Of a stretch of DNA of 64,000 nucleotides, positions 26,285 through 59,559 are shown in pieces. Within the stretch, counting starts at the first letter, position 1; the number at the start of each line of letters is the position of its first letter. Both the position numbers and the translations under genes were made by a program. The DNA comes from Pholis gunnellus (taxonomy: Eukaryota > Chordata > Actinopteri > Perciformes > Pholidae). The notes below the pieces were generated by a model, which ran no database searches, was not told where the DNA came from, and saw only the letters and a program-made list of their open reading frames with translations. Where the stretch lies: assembly GCA_910591455.2 (NCBI GenBank), contig OU342820.1, positions 3,076,441 through 3,140,440 of the forward strand, in the 5' to 3' direction.

Positions 26285-28985
26285 AAGATGCATTTGTGTG
26301 GAGGTTTATTGTGTATTGTAAGTATAGTTCTTAAATTCAGCTCTGCAAGACATAATTGAATAAATACATCAATAGAAGACCTCTCCTGTATGTATGACCC
26401 ACATAGTGTGGTTTATTTCAATTTGACAAACATGCACAGACACAAACAGGCACAAGCAGCCCTCCTTCATTCCAGCTCCCTCAGCACCTGTACGGCAGTG
26501 CCGGGTGGACAAACACCCCTCCCAGCAGCACCCTCTCCCCCCAGCCCAGCAGCTTGTTGAGGGTGATGCTGAAGGGTGACAGCGGGCCCTGCTCCTTCAC
26601 CTCTGCTGTGCTGCACTTGCTGTGGGGGGGGCTCTGCTCCCGGCGGGTGTCCTCTGTCTGCCTGTGGCAGCCGGTGTTACTCTGTGTCTTTGCCTCAGGC
26701 TTTTCTCCCGTCTCCCTACTGTGGGCGGTTTTGGGCGTGGCCGTGCCTCTTGCTCGCTGCCTGCTGCTTGCTAAGGAGGGAGGGCAGATTTCCACAGGGG
26801 TCAAAAAGAGGGTGAGGCTTTTTCGTTTGTCTAACAGAGAAGCAGAGCCTGCTGGGAGGTGCAGTTGAACGGGCTTTGCTGCTGGTCTGACCGGCTCACG
26901 GGGGCTTGAAGCTGGAACCTCACATGGCATGTGGACTTGCTTCTGGATTTGATTAAGAGTCAAATGAAGAGTCTGAAGTTTCCCTGAAAGCTGCTGGTTC
27001 CCATTCCCATCTAAATGTGAGTGTCTCTGCTGTGTTGTGTAGGAATTCTCTCTCTGTGTCTGCTTGATCTCTGCCGAGTCACCGGTCACACTGTCGGCCC
27101 GAGTATTCAAGTTGCGACTGATGTGCGCTTGGTTAACGCCGTCGTTGATGGATGGCAGATGATTGTCCAGCTGCTGCACGAGGAGGTCGCCACCAGAGGC
27201 CTTCTGGCTCAGAGTGCCCTGGAAGTGCTGCAGCTGACCCAGGAAGTTGAAGTTTGGGGAAATAGAGGGCCGGCGCTCTTTCACAAACCTTACAAGGGGG
27301 ACAGACAGGATGTGGGTTAGGGCTAGTCTTCAACAGCTCACACAGCTCTGGTTGGTGTTCCACACTTTGACATGACACAAACAAATAGACAGAACAATTA
27401 CAACCACACTATGCAACATGAAGAAACGAAAAACAGGTAATGACACTTGTTTTAAGTTGAGTGGAATAGGTATATTGGTGTTGCCAAGTGTTGGTATTCT
27501 TTGTTATCTAAACTGATGAATGGTTGGTTATCTTGTTTTGGTAAGCAGGCCTTGTTCAGATGTGTTTTATTATATGAAGAAGCGGACATCGTCTCCATGA
27601 GATATAATCAATGAGCATCTTTTCCCATATTGGTAGCAGATCTTGACTTCCAATTCTTCACAGTGGTTTTCATGACACTGGACAATATGTGTTAGGTGTG
27701 TGTTAGGACAATGATGATGATTGTAATACACAGAGACGGAGACAATGGGATGGAGCAGCTCAGTCTTTGAGAGGAATGCACTGAACATACTGGTGAGTCA
27801 CTTTATCCCATTTTGTACATACTTTGTTGTGTGAGAGGTGAATTCTAAGTAGATGGTCATCTCCAACTGGCAAAGTGTATTGGTATCTTATTTATTTTGG
27901 CGGTAGGATTTTACCATATTGGAGTGTATTTGCATGGAGAATGAGTTGTGTTGATGTTTTTATAACTCTCCACCAAACTGCCAAATGTGCTACTATTTAA
28001 AGCAGGCGTGGTTTTTGATAGCGTGAATGCTCGAGTCAGAAACAGAAAGTTGAACTGAACTGAACTACCGGGTTGAGGTTTTGGCAAACAACACAAGCAA
28101 GTGGTTCAATGAATATCGGAATTTGAATCTTGATGTCATGACTGTGGCCAAAGAAGATGTAAATAAAGTCATAGTCCATAGTGACAGAGAGTTGAAACTG
28201 AAAACAACTGTCGGTGAAAAAAAACGTCCGTCTAAAAGTAAACTGACAGTGAAAAGAAGAGTGACATAAAGAAAGAAATCTGATGATTGTTATTTAAAAA
28301 CATCAGAATATAAACAATTATTTTGATTGCCTGCGTTTTGTTTTTCAGAGCCAATGATTCCTTTTTCAGTTCAGGTTCTGTTTTCAGCAAAAGAAAAGTT
28401 TCAATGCCTGTATTATGTACCGGTACAGGTATGAAGCCGTACCTGTAGGCGTGGTCCAGGTCCATTCCCAGTCTGTACATGATGTAGGCTACAGCCAGAG
28501 CCGGGGAGCGAGAGATTCCTGCTGCACAGTGAACCAGCACGGAGTCACCAGAGGACATGGCTGCATCTGAGCACACAGAGACAGAGTCCAACCGCACAGT
28601 GAGACACAAGCAGCAGTTAACCATTATTCAAATGCACCGGTTACATCAATATCATCCATTTTCTATATGTGTGTATACAAGTTCTGTGGGGAAACTGGAC
28701 TCTTATTTATATTGGAAATATATGTATTAGAAATTGGAGGAAATCAGCTCGTTAAGATGGTGGCTGTTTTTGCCGAATGCTGTGATGCTGTAGGAGGGTG
28801 TGTGAGGGTGAGTGAGAGTGCTGACCGATGAAGTGCAGAGCCTGTGGGATCCAGGGCAGCAGGTCGTCCCACAGGGAGTCATCGATGGGGATGCGAAGGT
28901 ATCTGGAGTGAGGCAGAAAGGATGGCTGGGGGCTGCAGCGACTCACACTCAGCACATAGGAGATACCCAGAGAGGCCAGCCGGTC

Positions 28986-29023
<38 letters not shown>

Positions 29024-29565
29024 ACACACACACACACCATAGAGTTTCCATGAAAAAGAAAGCAGACTATATGTTCTCTCTGTGGAGTGTCCAGCCTTAT
29101 TTAGGATGGATGTCTCGTGATAGAAAGTGCTCTTTACAGTCAGTCTACTGTCATGGTCATAGTTCAGAAAGACACTTTATATTCCTCAATGGTGAAACGT
29201 TCAGAAGAAGATACTGTACATGTTACTCCATCACTCAGATGTAGTAGAAGCAGATGTTATATCAGGATCAGTGTCTAAAATGAAAATTCAACTTTCCTGT
29301 ATAAAGAAGTTGCACCTCGTTTTACACATGCGTGCGCATCCGTAATAATCATACAATAACATCATAATATGCTGCATGCTGCTCGATACAACTATAATTA
29401 AAGTAAAACTTGGAATGCTGTATGCTTACATAGAATTGATACCTCTACGTGTAACGGATGTGGAGGACGTCTCACCTGCGTCACGTCGCTCTCCGCTCCG
29501 AGGTAGAGCCGCGGGAGGATAACGGACAGAGGCCGCTCCGCCTCGGTCTCCCGGGACCAGACCAT
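26285..29565 (-). CDS. MKP-like dual-specificity protein phosphatase (DUSP8/DUSP16-related, no rhodanese domain)
   Basis: Coding exons (minus): 29565-29476, 28985-28826, 28566-28443, 27288-26481; 393 aa, all in frame. The phosphatase domain covers about residues 13-155. It carries the signature HCAAGISRS (96-104; catalytic Cys97, Arg103), a probable general acid at Asp65 or Asp66 (IPIDDSLWDDLLPW), and FVKERRPSISPNFNFLGQL. That last motif is shared with MAP kinase phosphatases DUSP8 and DUSP16. Unlike those proteins there is no N-terminal rhodanese/kinase-binding domain. The tail of about 235 residues is rich in Gln, Ser and Pro and ends with an ordered-looking stretch (FSITLNKLLGWGERVLLGG). 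The start ATG lies two bases after a good acceptor (TGCTGCAG), implying a 5' UTR exon upstream. AATAAA at 26417-26412 or 26311-26306 could end the mRNA. I cannot name the ortholog. Confidence 0.9.
27510..27779. repeat. Direct duplication, copy 2 (last intron of the phosphatase gene)
   Basis: Same-orientation partner of 25691-25939. It lies inside the intron between phosphatase exons 3 and 4, so the two copies flank the last exon and 3' UTR, about 1.8 kb apart. Confidence 0.9.
28987..29038. repeat. (CA)n microsatellite at a phosphatase splice acceptor
   Basis: The CA run abuts exon 2 of the phosphatase gene. In the transcript a (UG)n run leads straight into UAG|GACC, replacing a usual pyrimidine tract. 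Confidence 0.9.
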
Positions 29566-30100
29566 GTCTGCAGCACAACACACGCTACGTTTAATACATT
29601 TACAACCTGGAGACTTTTGTGATGACATAATACCATGTTTGATCTGTTCTATGAGGAGGCAGTGAAAAGAGTGACTGTTAACATCTGGAGCTACTTTTCC
29701 TGATGTCAGCAGAGAGAATATGCAGATTAATATGCAGCGACTCTTTTCTTCTCACGCACAGCGGCGATGCTACTTGTTTCATATTACTCACTGTGTCCCT
29801 GTTTCAAATCGCCGACACGTTCTTTTCTTGTAGCAGAAGCCCGGAGCAGGTCTCGGTCAGCGGTCTGCTTTCTCTCGGTCCACCGCTGATGTGCTCTGTT
29901 GCTGCAGCCTCCTCCGTCCTCACTCTGCTGCCACAAACTGGCTTCTAAACGATGAGCTCATCCTCTTTCCAACAATAGATCTAGGACTGGATGATGTCAT
30001 CTTTAGCCAATCAGCGCCTTGCCTAGACTTCCACACGCGCAGACGCATCTCCGCTGTATCAGCGCGCCGCTCAGCAGAGGTGGAGAAGAAGCAGCCCCGT
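29566..30100 (-). promoter_or_regulatory. Putative 5' UTR / promoter of the phosphatase gene
   Basis: Upstream of the first coding exon lies a usable acceptor at 29568-29567 and, at 29.85-30.1 kb, a CpG-containing region (CACACGCGCAGACGCATC, CAGCGCGCCGCTCAGC). A non-coding first exon probably lies there. Its donor was not assigned. Confidence 0.35.
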
Positions 30101-30831
30101 CAGCCTCCAGCCGAGAGTGGAGCTCACCGACAGCTGCTCATCACCGCCACCCAACATTCATGTGCACGTTATGCAAGACCTCATGAACGGCAGCGTGCAT
30201 GTCCGCGCGCTTGCACCACTGATCACCTGATCATCTCAAGCAGTAAAGAGAATATTACAATGAATGATCCACACCACAACCTGAGAGGAGGGTCAAATCA
30301 CCACCAAGCATGTGAACATGAATGTTGACGACAGCACTGCGATCTAACCGGGAAAAGAAGAATACTAATATGGGAGCAGCAGAGCCTAATGTAGCCTGTA
30401 AAAAAGAATTGAGTTCAATTATATATACCTTCTTTATTTCATTTTGGTGTTTGAGTTTGCATCATTTTGGATTGGTGTCTCCAGCATGAACCTAGTAAAA
30501 TGTGTGTTCAACAACATCCCTGTATTATTACATTGCTGGGTGTTTGTATTGCTGTTTAAACCAAAGAGCATGCTGCAGACCTCTGTGGTAAACTAAAGGT
30601 ATAGTTTGAGTCCAGTGTTGAACAGCACAGGGAAATACTGCTAATGCTAAAGCTACACAGTGGGCAGTACATGCTCGTCCTCTTTCTTTCCCCTCATCTT
30701 CCTCATCTTCTCCTTATCTCTACCCTTCCCAGGCACAATTATTGATTTAATATTTGTCGAGGTCTAGTTGGTCATTGCTAAGGTATGGGCAGAGTAATCT
30801 CTCTATATGCATTCATAGCATCATCAGATAT

Positions 30832-31505
30832 TTATAGGTGCATCTCAATGAATTACAATATCATCGAAAAGTTAATTTATTTCAGTAATTCAATTAAAAA
30901 AGTGGAACTCGTATATTATATAGATTCATTACACAGGGTGATATATTTCAAGCATTTATTTCTTTTAATTTTGATGATTATGGTTTACAGCTAATGAAAA
31001 CCCATAATTCAGTATCTCAGAAAATTAGAATATTGTGAATAAATTCAATATTGTAGACTCATTGACGCCCTCCACAAGGACGGGAAGCCGCACAAGGTCA
31101 TTGCTAAAGAAGCTGGCTGTTCACAGAGTGCTGTATCCAAGCATGTTAATGGACAGTTGAGTGGAAGGAAAGTGTGGTAGAAAAAGGTGCACAAGCAACA
31201 GGGACAACCGCAGCCTTGTGAGGATTGTGAAGCAAAGCCCATTCAAGACTGTGGGGGAGATTCACAAGGAGTGGACTGCGGCTGGAGTCAGTGCTTCAAG
31301 AGCCGCGACACACAGACGTACCAGGACATGGGCTACTACTGTCTCATTCCTCGGGTCAAGCCACTCCTGAACCAGAGACGTCAACAGCTTAGCTGGGCTA
31401 AGTTACCCAGGGCTAAGTTACCCGGGCTAAGTTACTAAGGAGAAAGAGACTAAGGAGAAAAAGGACTGTTGCTCAGTGGTCCAAAGTCCTCTTTTCAGAT
31501 GATGG
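30832..31505 (+). mobile_element. Tc1/mariner-like element, broken
   Basis: It begins TATAGGTGCATCTCAATGAATTACAATATC, matching the start of a common fish Tc1-like family whose ends read TAGGTGCATCTCAA.AAATTAGAATAT. Bases 31050-31500 match its transposase region at DNA level, including GGACTGTTGCTCAGTGGTCC and AAAGTCCTCTTTTCAGATGA. Stops and gaps break the frame, and no right terminal repeat follows. A small local triplication of GGGCTAAGTTACC lies at about 31395-31437. Confidence 0.7.
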
Positions 31506-31615
31506 TTGGGTTAGGGGTTCAGTGTCTTGCTCAGGGACTCTTCGGCACAGGTACTCGTAGCAGCCAGGATCGAACCGCCGACGTTGCGGTTGCCAGACCA
31601 GGGAGTGATTATTAC
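31506..31615 (+). repeat. Fish dispersed repeat fragment
   Basis: GTGTCTTGCTCAGGGACTCTTCGGC...CAGGATCGAACCGCCGACG is a very common fish repeat motif. It may be part of the same element as 31990-32220, split by the minisatellite. Confidence 0.45.
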
Positions 31616-31990
31616 ATTGCATTACAGTCATTTAGCTGTATTAATTACAGCCATTTAGCCGTATTAATTACAGCATTACAGTCATTGAGCTGTATTAATT
31701 ACAGCATTACAGTCATTGAGCTGTATTAATTACAGCCATTTAGCCGTATTAATTACAGCATTACAGTCATTGAGCTGTATTAATTACAGCATTACAGTCA
31801 TTTAGCTGTATTAATTACAGCCATTTAGCCGTATTAATTACAGCATTACAGTCATTGAGCTGTATTAATTACAGCATTACAGTCATTGAGCTGTATTAAT
31901 TACAGCATTACAGTCATTTAGCTGTATTAATTACAGACATTTAGCCGTATTAATTACAGCATTACAGTCATTGAGCTGTATTAATTACAG
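31616..31990 (+). repeat. Two-unit higher-order minisatellite (31-bp and 23-bp units)
   Basis: It is built from unit A, GCATTACAGTCATTGAGCTG plus TATTAATTACA (31 bp), and unit B, GCCATTTAGCCG plus TATTAATTACA (23 bp). They are arranged roughly A B A A B A A B A A A B A. The last unit runs into GCATTATAGTCATTTAGCAG, the body of a dispersed repeat. Confidence 0.9.
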
Positions 31991-32220
31991 CATTATAGTC
32001 ATTTAGCAGACGCTTTTATCCAAAGAGACTTACTTTCAGATTCTATCACAATTCATACCCGTAGGCACGGCTACGGGAGCAACTTTGGGGTTAAGTGTCT
32101 GCTGAAGGACACATGGACATGCATCAGTCATAGTGGAGCCGATCCTCTGAGGGAAGGACGGCCCTGCTCTCCACTTAGCCCGACAGTCGCCCGACTATCT
32201 GCGGTTTGTCATAACTTTAT
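31990..32220 (+). repeat. Fish dispersed repeat (CATTTAGCAGACGCTTTTATCC type)
   Basis: The motif TCATTTAGCAGACGCTTTTATCCAAAGAGACTTAC is widespread in fish genomes. It is followed by a SINE-like tail with AGGACACATGGACATGCA. No coding capacity. Confidence 0.55.
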
Positions 32221-32796
32221 TTGTGAATAAATAGAAATATAAAGTTTTCTGAACGCACTCTTTTGATGTACTGATGGGTAAACATTTCCAGAATAATGAA
32301 ATGTTAGATGTGAAATTTGTTAATAAAATAAATATTCTAGGCAAGTTTCGCCTTAAAGCTTTGGTCAATAATAACGGTCTTGGAGGACCTCAAACCTAAT
32401 ATCTCCTGGTATCTTTAATTCACTGTAGAAATCCAGAATGTAATGATTGCTGATATCAGTCAATACACACGTGAATAAGGGGAATGCTGGCACTTTTCTT
32501 CCACTTCAAGCACTGCTCATTGCATGGAACTTACCCGTTATATTAGGAGAATGATATAGGAACATTACACAGTGCTTAACAAATGATAAACTGATACTTT
32601 TGGCATTGGCCATTACTTTGATAATTGATGTTATTTAGTGACTCCCTGTATGCTCCACACACCACTGAGGAACTTTGGCGTTCTGTACTTTTCTTCTCAG
32701 AAGTTAAAGAATGACTAAGTTCCTTTAATGCTGTTGACCACCAACTGTGCATGTGCTGCACTGGAAGATGTTGCTTTCATCTTTTTATCACTTTGA

Positions 32797-33222
32797 GACA
32801 GCAAGACACACAGAGACAGCAAGACACACAGACAGCAAGACACACAGAGACAGCAAGACAGAGACAGCAAGACACACAGACAACAAGACACACAGACAAC
32901 AAGACACAGAGACAACAAGACACACAGACAACAAGACACAGAGACAACAAGACACACAGAGACAGCGACACACAGAGACAGCAAGACACAGAGACAGCAA
33001 GACACACAGAGACAGCAAGACAGAGACAGCAAGACAGAGACAGCAAGACACAGAGACAACAAGACACAGAGACAGCGACACACAGAGACAGCGACACACA
33101 GAGACAGCAAGACACACAGACAGCAAGACACACAGAGACAACAAGACACACAGAGACAACAAGACACACAGAGACAACAAGACACACAGAGACAACAAGA
33201 CACAGAGACAGCAAGACACAGA
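32797..33222. repeat. Minisatellite of CAGAGACAGCAAGACA-type units
   Basis: About 425 bp of short units (ACAGAGACAGCAAGACAC, AGACAACAAGACACAC and variants of 10-18 bp). It leaves long open frames in several frames on both strands, giving Gln/Thr/Arg-rich or Cys/Leu/Val-rich repeats. These are by-products of the repeat, not genes. Confidence 0.92.
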
Positions 33223-33529
33223 GACAGGAGGCGTCATGTCGGATATATGGCATAGTTTTACTTTCACATTTTTTCATTACAGAGTAAATCTTAATTCTAA
33301 AACAGGTATTGGACAGGTTCTTAACACCGATACATGAGGCTGCATTAGCTAGTGGATACTGCATACACACACACACACACACAGAATGACAAAATCACTA
33401 CGTATTCCACTACAAAGTTCAATGTCCTGTGATTGCCGTGCAGCCACAGACTGTAATGTGACCATGTATTAGAAATGTCTTTAGGCTTTTTTGCTTACAG
33501 CCACAGCCAGCCAGCCAGCCAGCCCCACC

Positions 33530-33541
33530 CACACGCACGCA

Positions 33542-33573
<32 letters not shown>

Positions 33574-33605
33574 CACACACACTCACATATATATATATAT
33601 ATATA
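33530..33605. repeat. Compound (ACGC)n(AC)n(AT)n microsatellite
   Basis: Preceded by a short (CAGC)n run at about 33505-33522. Three simple repeats follow one another without a gap. Confidence 0.85.
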
Positions 33606-34899
33606 CTGTGTCCCCTATAGTTGTAATGACATATGGGTGTCTTTCATCCTGTCCTCTCCCACATCAGTGCTTGTGCGTGAGAGGAAGCCCAGGGAAGAGT
33701 TAGAAAGCTGTGGACACTTGAATCGAAACATTTTGCGCTTACTGAACATTTACTGTAGTGGTTGTGTACACATCAGATTTGTTTGCATTGGTCTCTTGAA
33801 TAAATGCTTGGCTGGAGAAGCAGGAATATGAATGTGTTTATATGTATATTAGACTGATATCTGTCCAGCCTGGGATGGAATGGGCTCATATATATGTATG
33901 CTAGTTCTGGATTTAGCTGCTGCAGCCACATCTGTTCAGAACTTCCCTGCCTGGCTACACAACTGTTCTATCCTTCAGGTGATTGTGGTGCATCCAGGAC
34001 TCACAGAAGCTTGCCTAAGCTTTTCAATGGCAAGTACCTGGAACCATCTCCCAGGTGGAAGAGACACTGAAATGTAAAAGTCTCATCCCTGTACACATCA
34101 TCTACATAGTGTCCATTCTGTGCCATCCTTCTACTGCAGTGGCTTGGTTATGGGAATGTCTCAGAAAGCGATAAAGTAATACACTGGCACGTATTTACAT
34201 ACACATCAATAACATAAACGAGTGCACTAGTTCTTTGAAATGAAAGGCTGCCCATTAAAAAGGCTTCCACGAGAGGGATCAGGTCATTCGGGGGAGAAGT
34301 AAGGTGAATCCCGCTAGAGGGTCTCAAAGCCTTAAGTGCATTTTCACAGGGAATGCTTGACGGAAATGAGTGGGCAGAAGTTCTGGACCGCCAGGTCTCA
34401 CTTCATTAGTGGATCCCAAAAAGAACCACAAGAAATCATGGAGGCCTCATACTAGAGTGTGTGTGTGAGTGCATGCGTGCAACAAACAGCTTCACTTATT
34501 TGACTTCAAGGAATGCTCAACCAATTTAAATTCCACACACACACACACACACGCACGCACGCACACACTGGGACCCCCAGCACAACCATGGGACAGACAC
34601 ACACACACACCTGGCCACACAGGCTCCAGCTACACAGGTAAACACAACAAAAACAAGAATTCAGCATCATGTTAATAAACAAGTACAAGATGAACTGGAA
34701 TCAGAATCTGGGACAAGTATAATGACAATAATATTGCCGCTGCTGCTAGCAGTGGCTGCTTTTTCCCTTATGTAGGTTACACCTTTTTTTTACTCAAAGA
34801 TTCTTTGTTGGGGGGGGGGAGAGGAGGGACGAGAGGGCTCCAGGGAGAGGTCGCTGGTGGGGATGGTGGGAGGACTGGTTACGGTTGCAGGTCTGGACT

Positions 34900-56902
<22,003 letters not shown>

Positions 56903-57480
56903 GTTTGCAGCTTCAGGTCCTCACTCCGGCCTTAACGGTATCGGTAAAACGGACTGACGTCGGTCAGCTCTTTACACCGGACTGGAGTAGCAGATGGCCA
57001 ACTTGACGTTTAGTAGTAACGTTAGCGAACGAGTCTAACTACAAAGTAGTACAGCTTTATGATTGGCTGTTACCTACAAACTCACTGTGTGCCTGCAGGT
57101 CGCTAGCTCAGATAGCACTAGATTAGCTGGACGGCGGTGGATCAACCAGCAGCAGGATAAGTTAACGTTATCCCTGTTAACTGGCTCGTTTCCGCTGGCT
57201 AAGACAAGCTAACGTTATTTCATTCAATCCTTATCTAACGTTAGCTAACATTAGATGCGACGCACATAACACCTCATGTAAAAATTTACCAGATGTAAAA
57301 CCACTGACTAGTTGGATGTCTCTCAGACGAAGGCAGTCAGATGTGTTGGTGAAAATAGTGTCCGAGAATATAACGTTAAGTTACTTCGAGTCAAGCACCG
57401 TAGAGCTAGCTTAACAGCTAGCTAGCTGGCTAGCAATATCATTCAAGGACTGGAATACATCACCGGTTGACCGGAATAAA
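56903..57480 (-). promoter_or_regulatory. Putative ap2a1 promoter / 5' UTR with TAACGTTA cluster
   Basis: The DNA upstream of the ap2a1 ATG is CpG-enriched. It carries AACGTTA at least five times (57018, 57163, 57210, 57237, 57372) along with GCTAGC palindromes near 57420. No TATA box was assigned. Confidence 0.4.
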
Positions 57481-58100
57481 GAAGATGGTCTTAACAGCCA
57501 ATCGGCAATATGAAATTACAGCGAAGCTCTCTTTGTCACGCTCTAAATTTGGTAAATAAAATGTGCTGTATAATTGATGTCCGTTCTAATTCTCCAGCCT
57601 CCACTCCGCGGATGGATAAGGCTCGTGACAGCAGATCCAACAGCGTGACCGCGCGACGCATTCGCGCACGCGTACGCTTCTTTCCGTTGACTGAGTGCAG
57701 CCCAGCGCTGATTGGTCCACCTTGCAGTGGCTATGATATCAGAATCAGCGTTATTATAGATATATATATATATCAGCCCAATACTACTGTGGCTGTCACT
57801 GTGCCCAAAGCTGCCTGCTCCACCTATGGCCAGGCCACGAACAGCCAAGCACCGGGGACATAGGGCTACTATAGGGACACTGTATGGAAAGACAGCGAGG
57901 TAGGATGAAGGTTCACATTCCATCATATTTGGCATTGAGCTTCGTTTATTGGCCACTGACTGATGACATGCATCGTCCCCATGCTCGTCATCAACGATTA
58001 GCTTTTGCAGCAATTGCTGTCTGTTTGACCTTATCAAACACAGTATATGCTTTCAAGTGAGGAGAGCACGCGATTTGTTTTTAAATGTTAATGACAATAA
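57481..58100. other. Stretch between the ap2a1 upstream region and the transposon nest
   Basis: Contains a CpG-rich piece (57600-57720), a short (TA)n (57757-57773) and AT-rich DNA ending with GACAATAAATACAATCC just before the LINE. Open frames on both strands show no recognisable protein. Confidence 0.45.
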
Positions 58101-58523
58101 ATACAATCCTTGAATCTTTGCTTAACTGGCGAGATGTTTGTATTAATTAACAAACACAAAGGCACACTCGCTCACCCGATCATAAGCATTGTCAACAAAT
58201 CTCTCAGGCAATGTGTGTTTCCGAAAGGATGGAAATCAGCCATAGTAACACCCATTTTTAAGTCAGGAGATTCAACCGATGTGTCTCATTATCGACCAAT
58301 CAGTTTCCTCCCTGTTGTTTCAGAAATTGCTGAGAAATGTGATGCAGAGCAACTTATTAAAGACCTCAACAGCTCTCCATATCATCTGCATCCTATGCAG
58401 TTTGGTTACAGGGCTAATCATTTGACTGAAGCAGCCAACTGCTTCCTCTTAGAGAATGTGAAGCTTAAAATGGATAAAGGGGGTGCAGCAGTGGTTTGTC
58501 TTGACCTCAAGAAGGCTTTTGAT

Positions 58524-59275
58524 CAGTGGCGGGCCGTCAGGGCCTGCAAAGCCTTCTCTGCTGGCCTAAACAGAATCACAAAGTTATAGTTATTTTATAA
58601 TTTAACATTTTTTGTTAAATACACTAAATGTATCATAATTTATAAAAATATTTTACCATTATCTTATTTTCTCATTGCACAGCTACTGTGTTCCTCAGTT
58701 GCTCTGCTTCCAGTGCAGCTTGTTTTAAGTAGAGCTTTTATCCAATCAGATTTCACCTCTGTGTCTCTAGGCAAGAAGAGAGGCCCGAGGCCTGCAGACT
58801 CACCAGTGAATCCATGTGCAGTTTAAGTGAATGGGGACGATATTGTTGATTGTCATAGTCTTCAACCAATCAGATCTTTAGTTTGACATGTTGGGCGTAT
58901 TCTTTGACGTGCCAGAGCTTCTAGCTGGCCTACAAGTACGTCAGCATTACATGCAGCTCAGTTTTCAGGAGCAGCGCTGCAGTGAGGTGCAGCGTGCGCT
59001 GTGATTGGTCAGTGGGCGAGCACGTGACTATTGTGAACCGAAACTTAACTTGCCAGCAGAACTTAGTTGGAGGAGTAAGAGTTCAAATTGAAAGATATGG
59101 AAGGAATTATAACATTTGTAGGGTTTTGCTTGGTGTAGTTTATTTATGTTTTTACCTAGCTTTGTTTTTTCAACACTCAACAGCTGAATAAGGAGGAGAA
59201 ACGGATTTAGTGGCAGAGTTACTGGCAACGTCTTTCTCAAGAAAGACATTTCAGGAAAAGCTGGACATACAGGCT
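58524..59275 (+). mobile_element. hAT transposon 5' part (TTF/ZMYM-type) inside the LINE
   Basis: It starts with the terminal sequence CAGTGGCGGGCCGTCAGGG directly after the LINE codons for KKAFD. It runs to the transposase start with SRKTFQEKLDI encoded up to about 59262, where LINE sequence resumes. The 3' part of the hAT and its right terminal repeat are missing. It preserves the empty insertion site (GACGATAT at 58834-58841) that is filled in the 12212 copy. Confidence 0.75.
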
Positions 59276-59559
59276 GCGAAACTGTATTTCAATGCGATGA
59301 TTGTCCCCCATCTGACCTACTGCTTAACCAGCTGGGCACAAGCCAGCAGCACAACATTAAAATCTATTCATATTCTCTATAAACAAGCTCTAAAAACACT
59401 TGATAAAAAAAAATAAAAGTCACCAACACTGCAATATCCTCATCAAACACCATATCCTGAGTTGGGAGAACCTCATTAAATTCACTGATGTGTGTCATGG
59501 TTTTTAAAATTGTACACGGTATGGCCCCGCCTCCACTTAGTGATTTTATTAAACAAAGC

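Larger units (their letters stand above)
29641..34899. other. Repeat-rich spacer between the phosphatase gene and ap2a1
   Basis: Apart from the listed repeats, 32221-32796 and 33610-34899 hold no recognisable gene. The ap2a1 3' UTR must lie in the right part (below 34900), but I found no clear AATAAA on the minus strand close to the stop, so its end is unknown. A (CA)n block at 34536-34570 is the only simple repeat there. Confidence 0.5.

Noticed and set aside
31616..31990. CRISPR-like array of regular repeats
   Set aside because: The units are fully tandem without unique spacers, and the genome is clearly vertebrate; it is a minisatellite.
32715..33382. Overlapping open frames of up to 201 codons
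   Set aside because: By-products of a tandem minisatellite; no start context, splice structure or complex protein sequence.
57543..58037. 164-codon minus-strand open frame, considered as a Harbinger-type transposase remnant
   Set aside because: No clear transposase motif or terminal repeats could be seen; it includes a (TA)n run.
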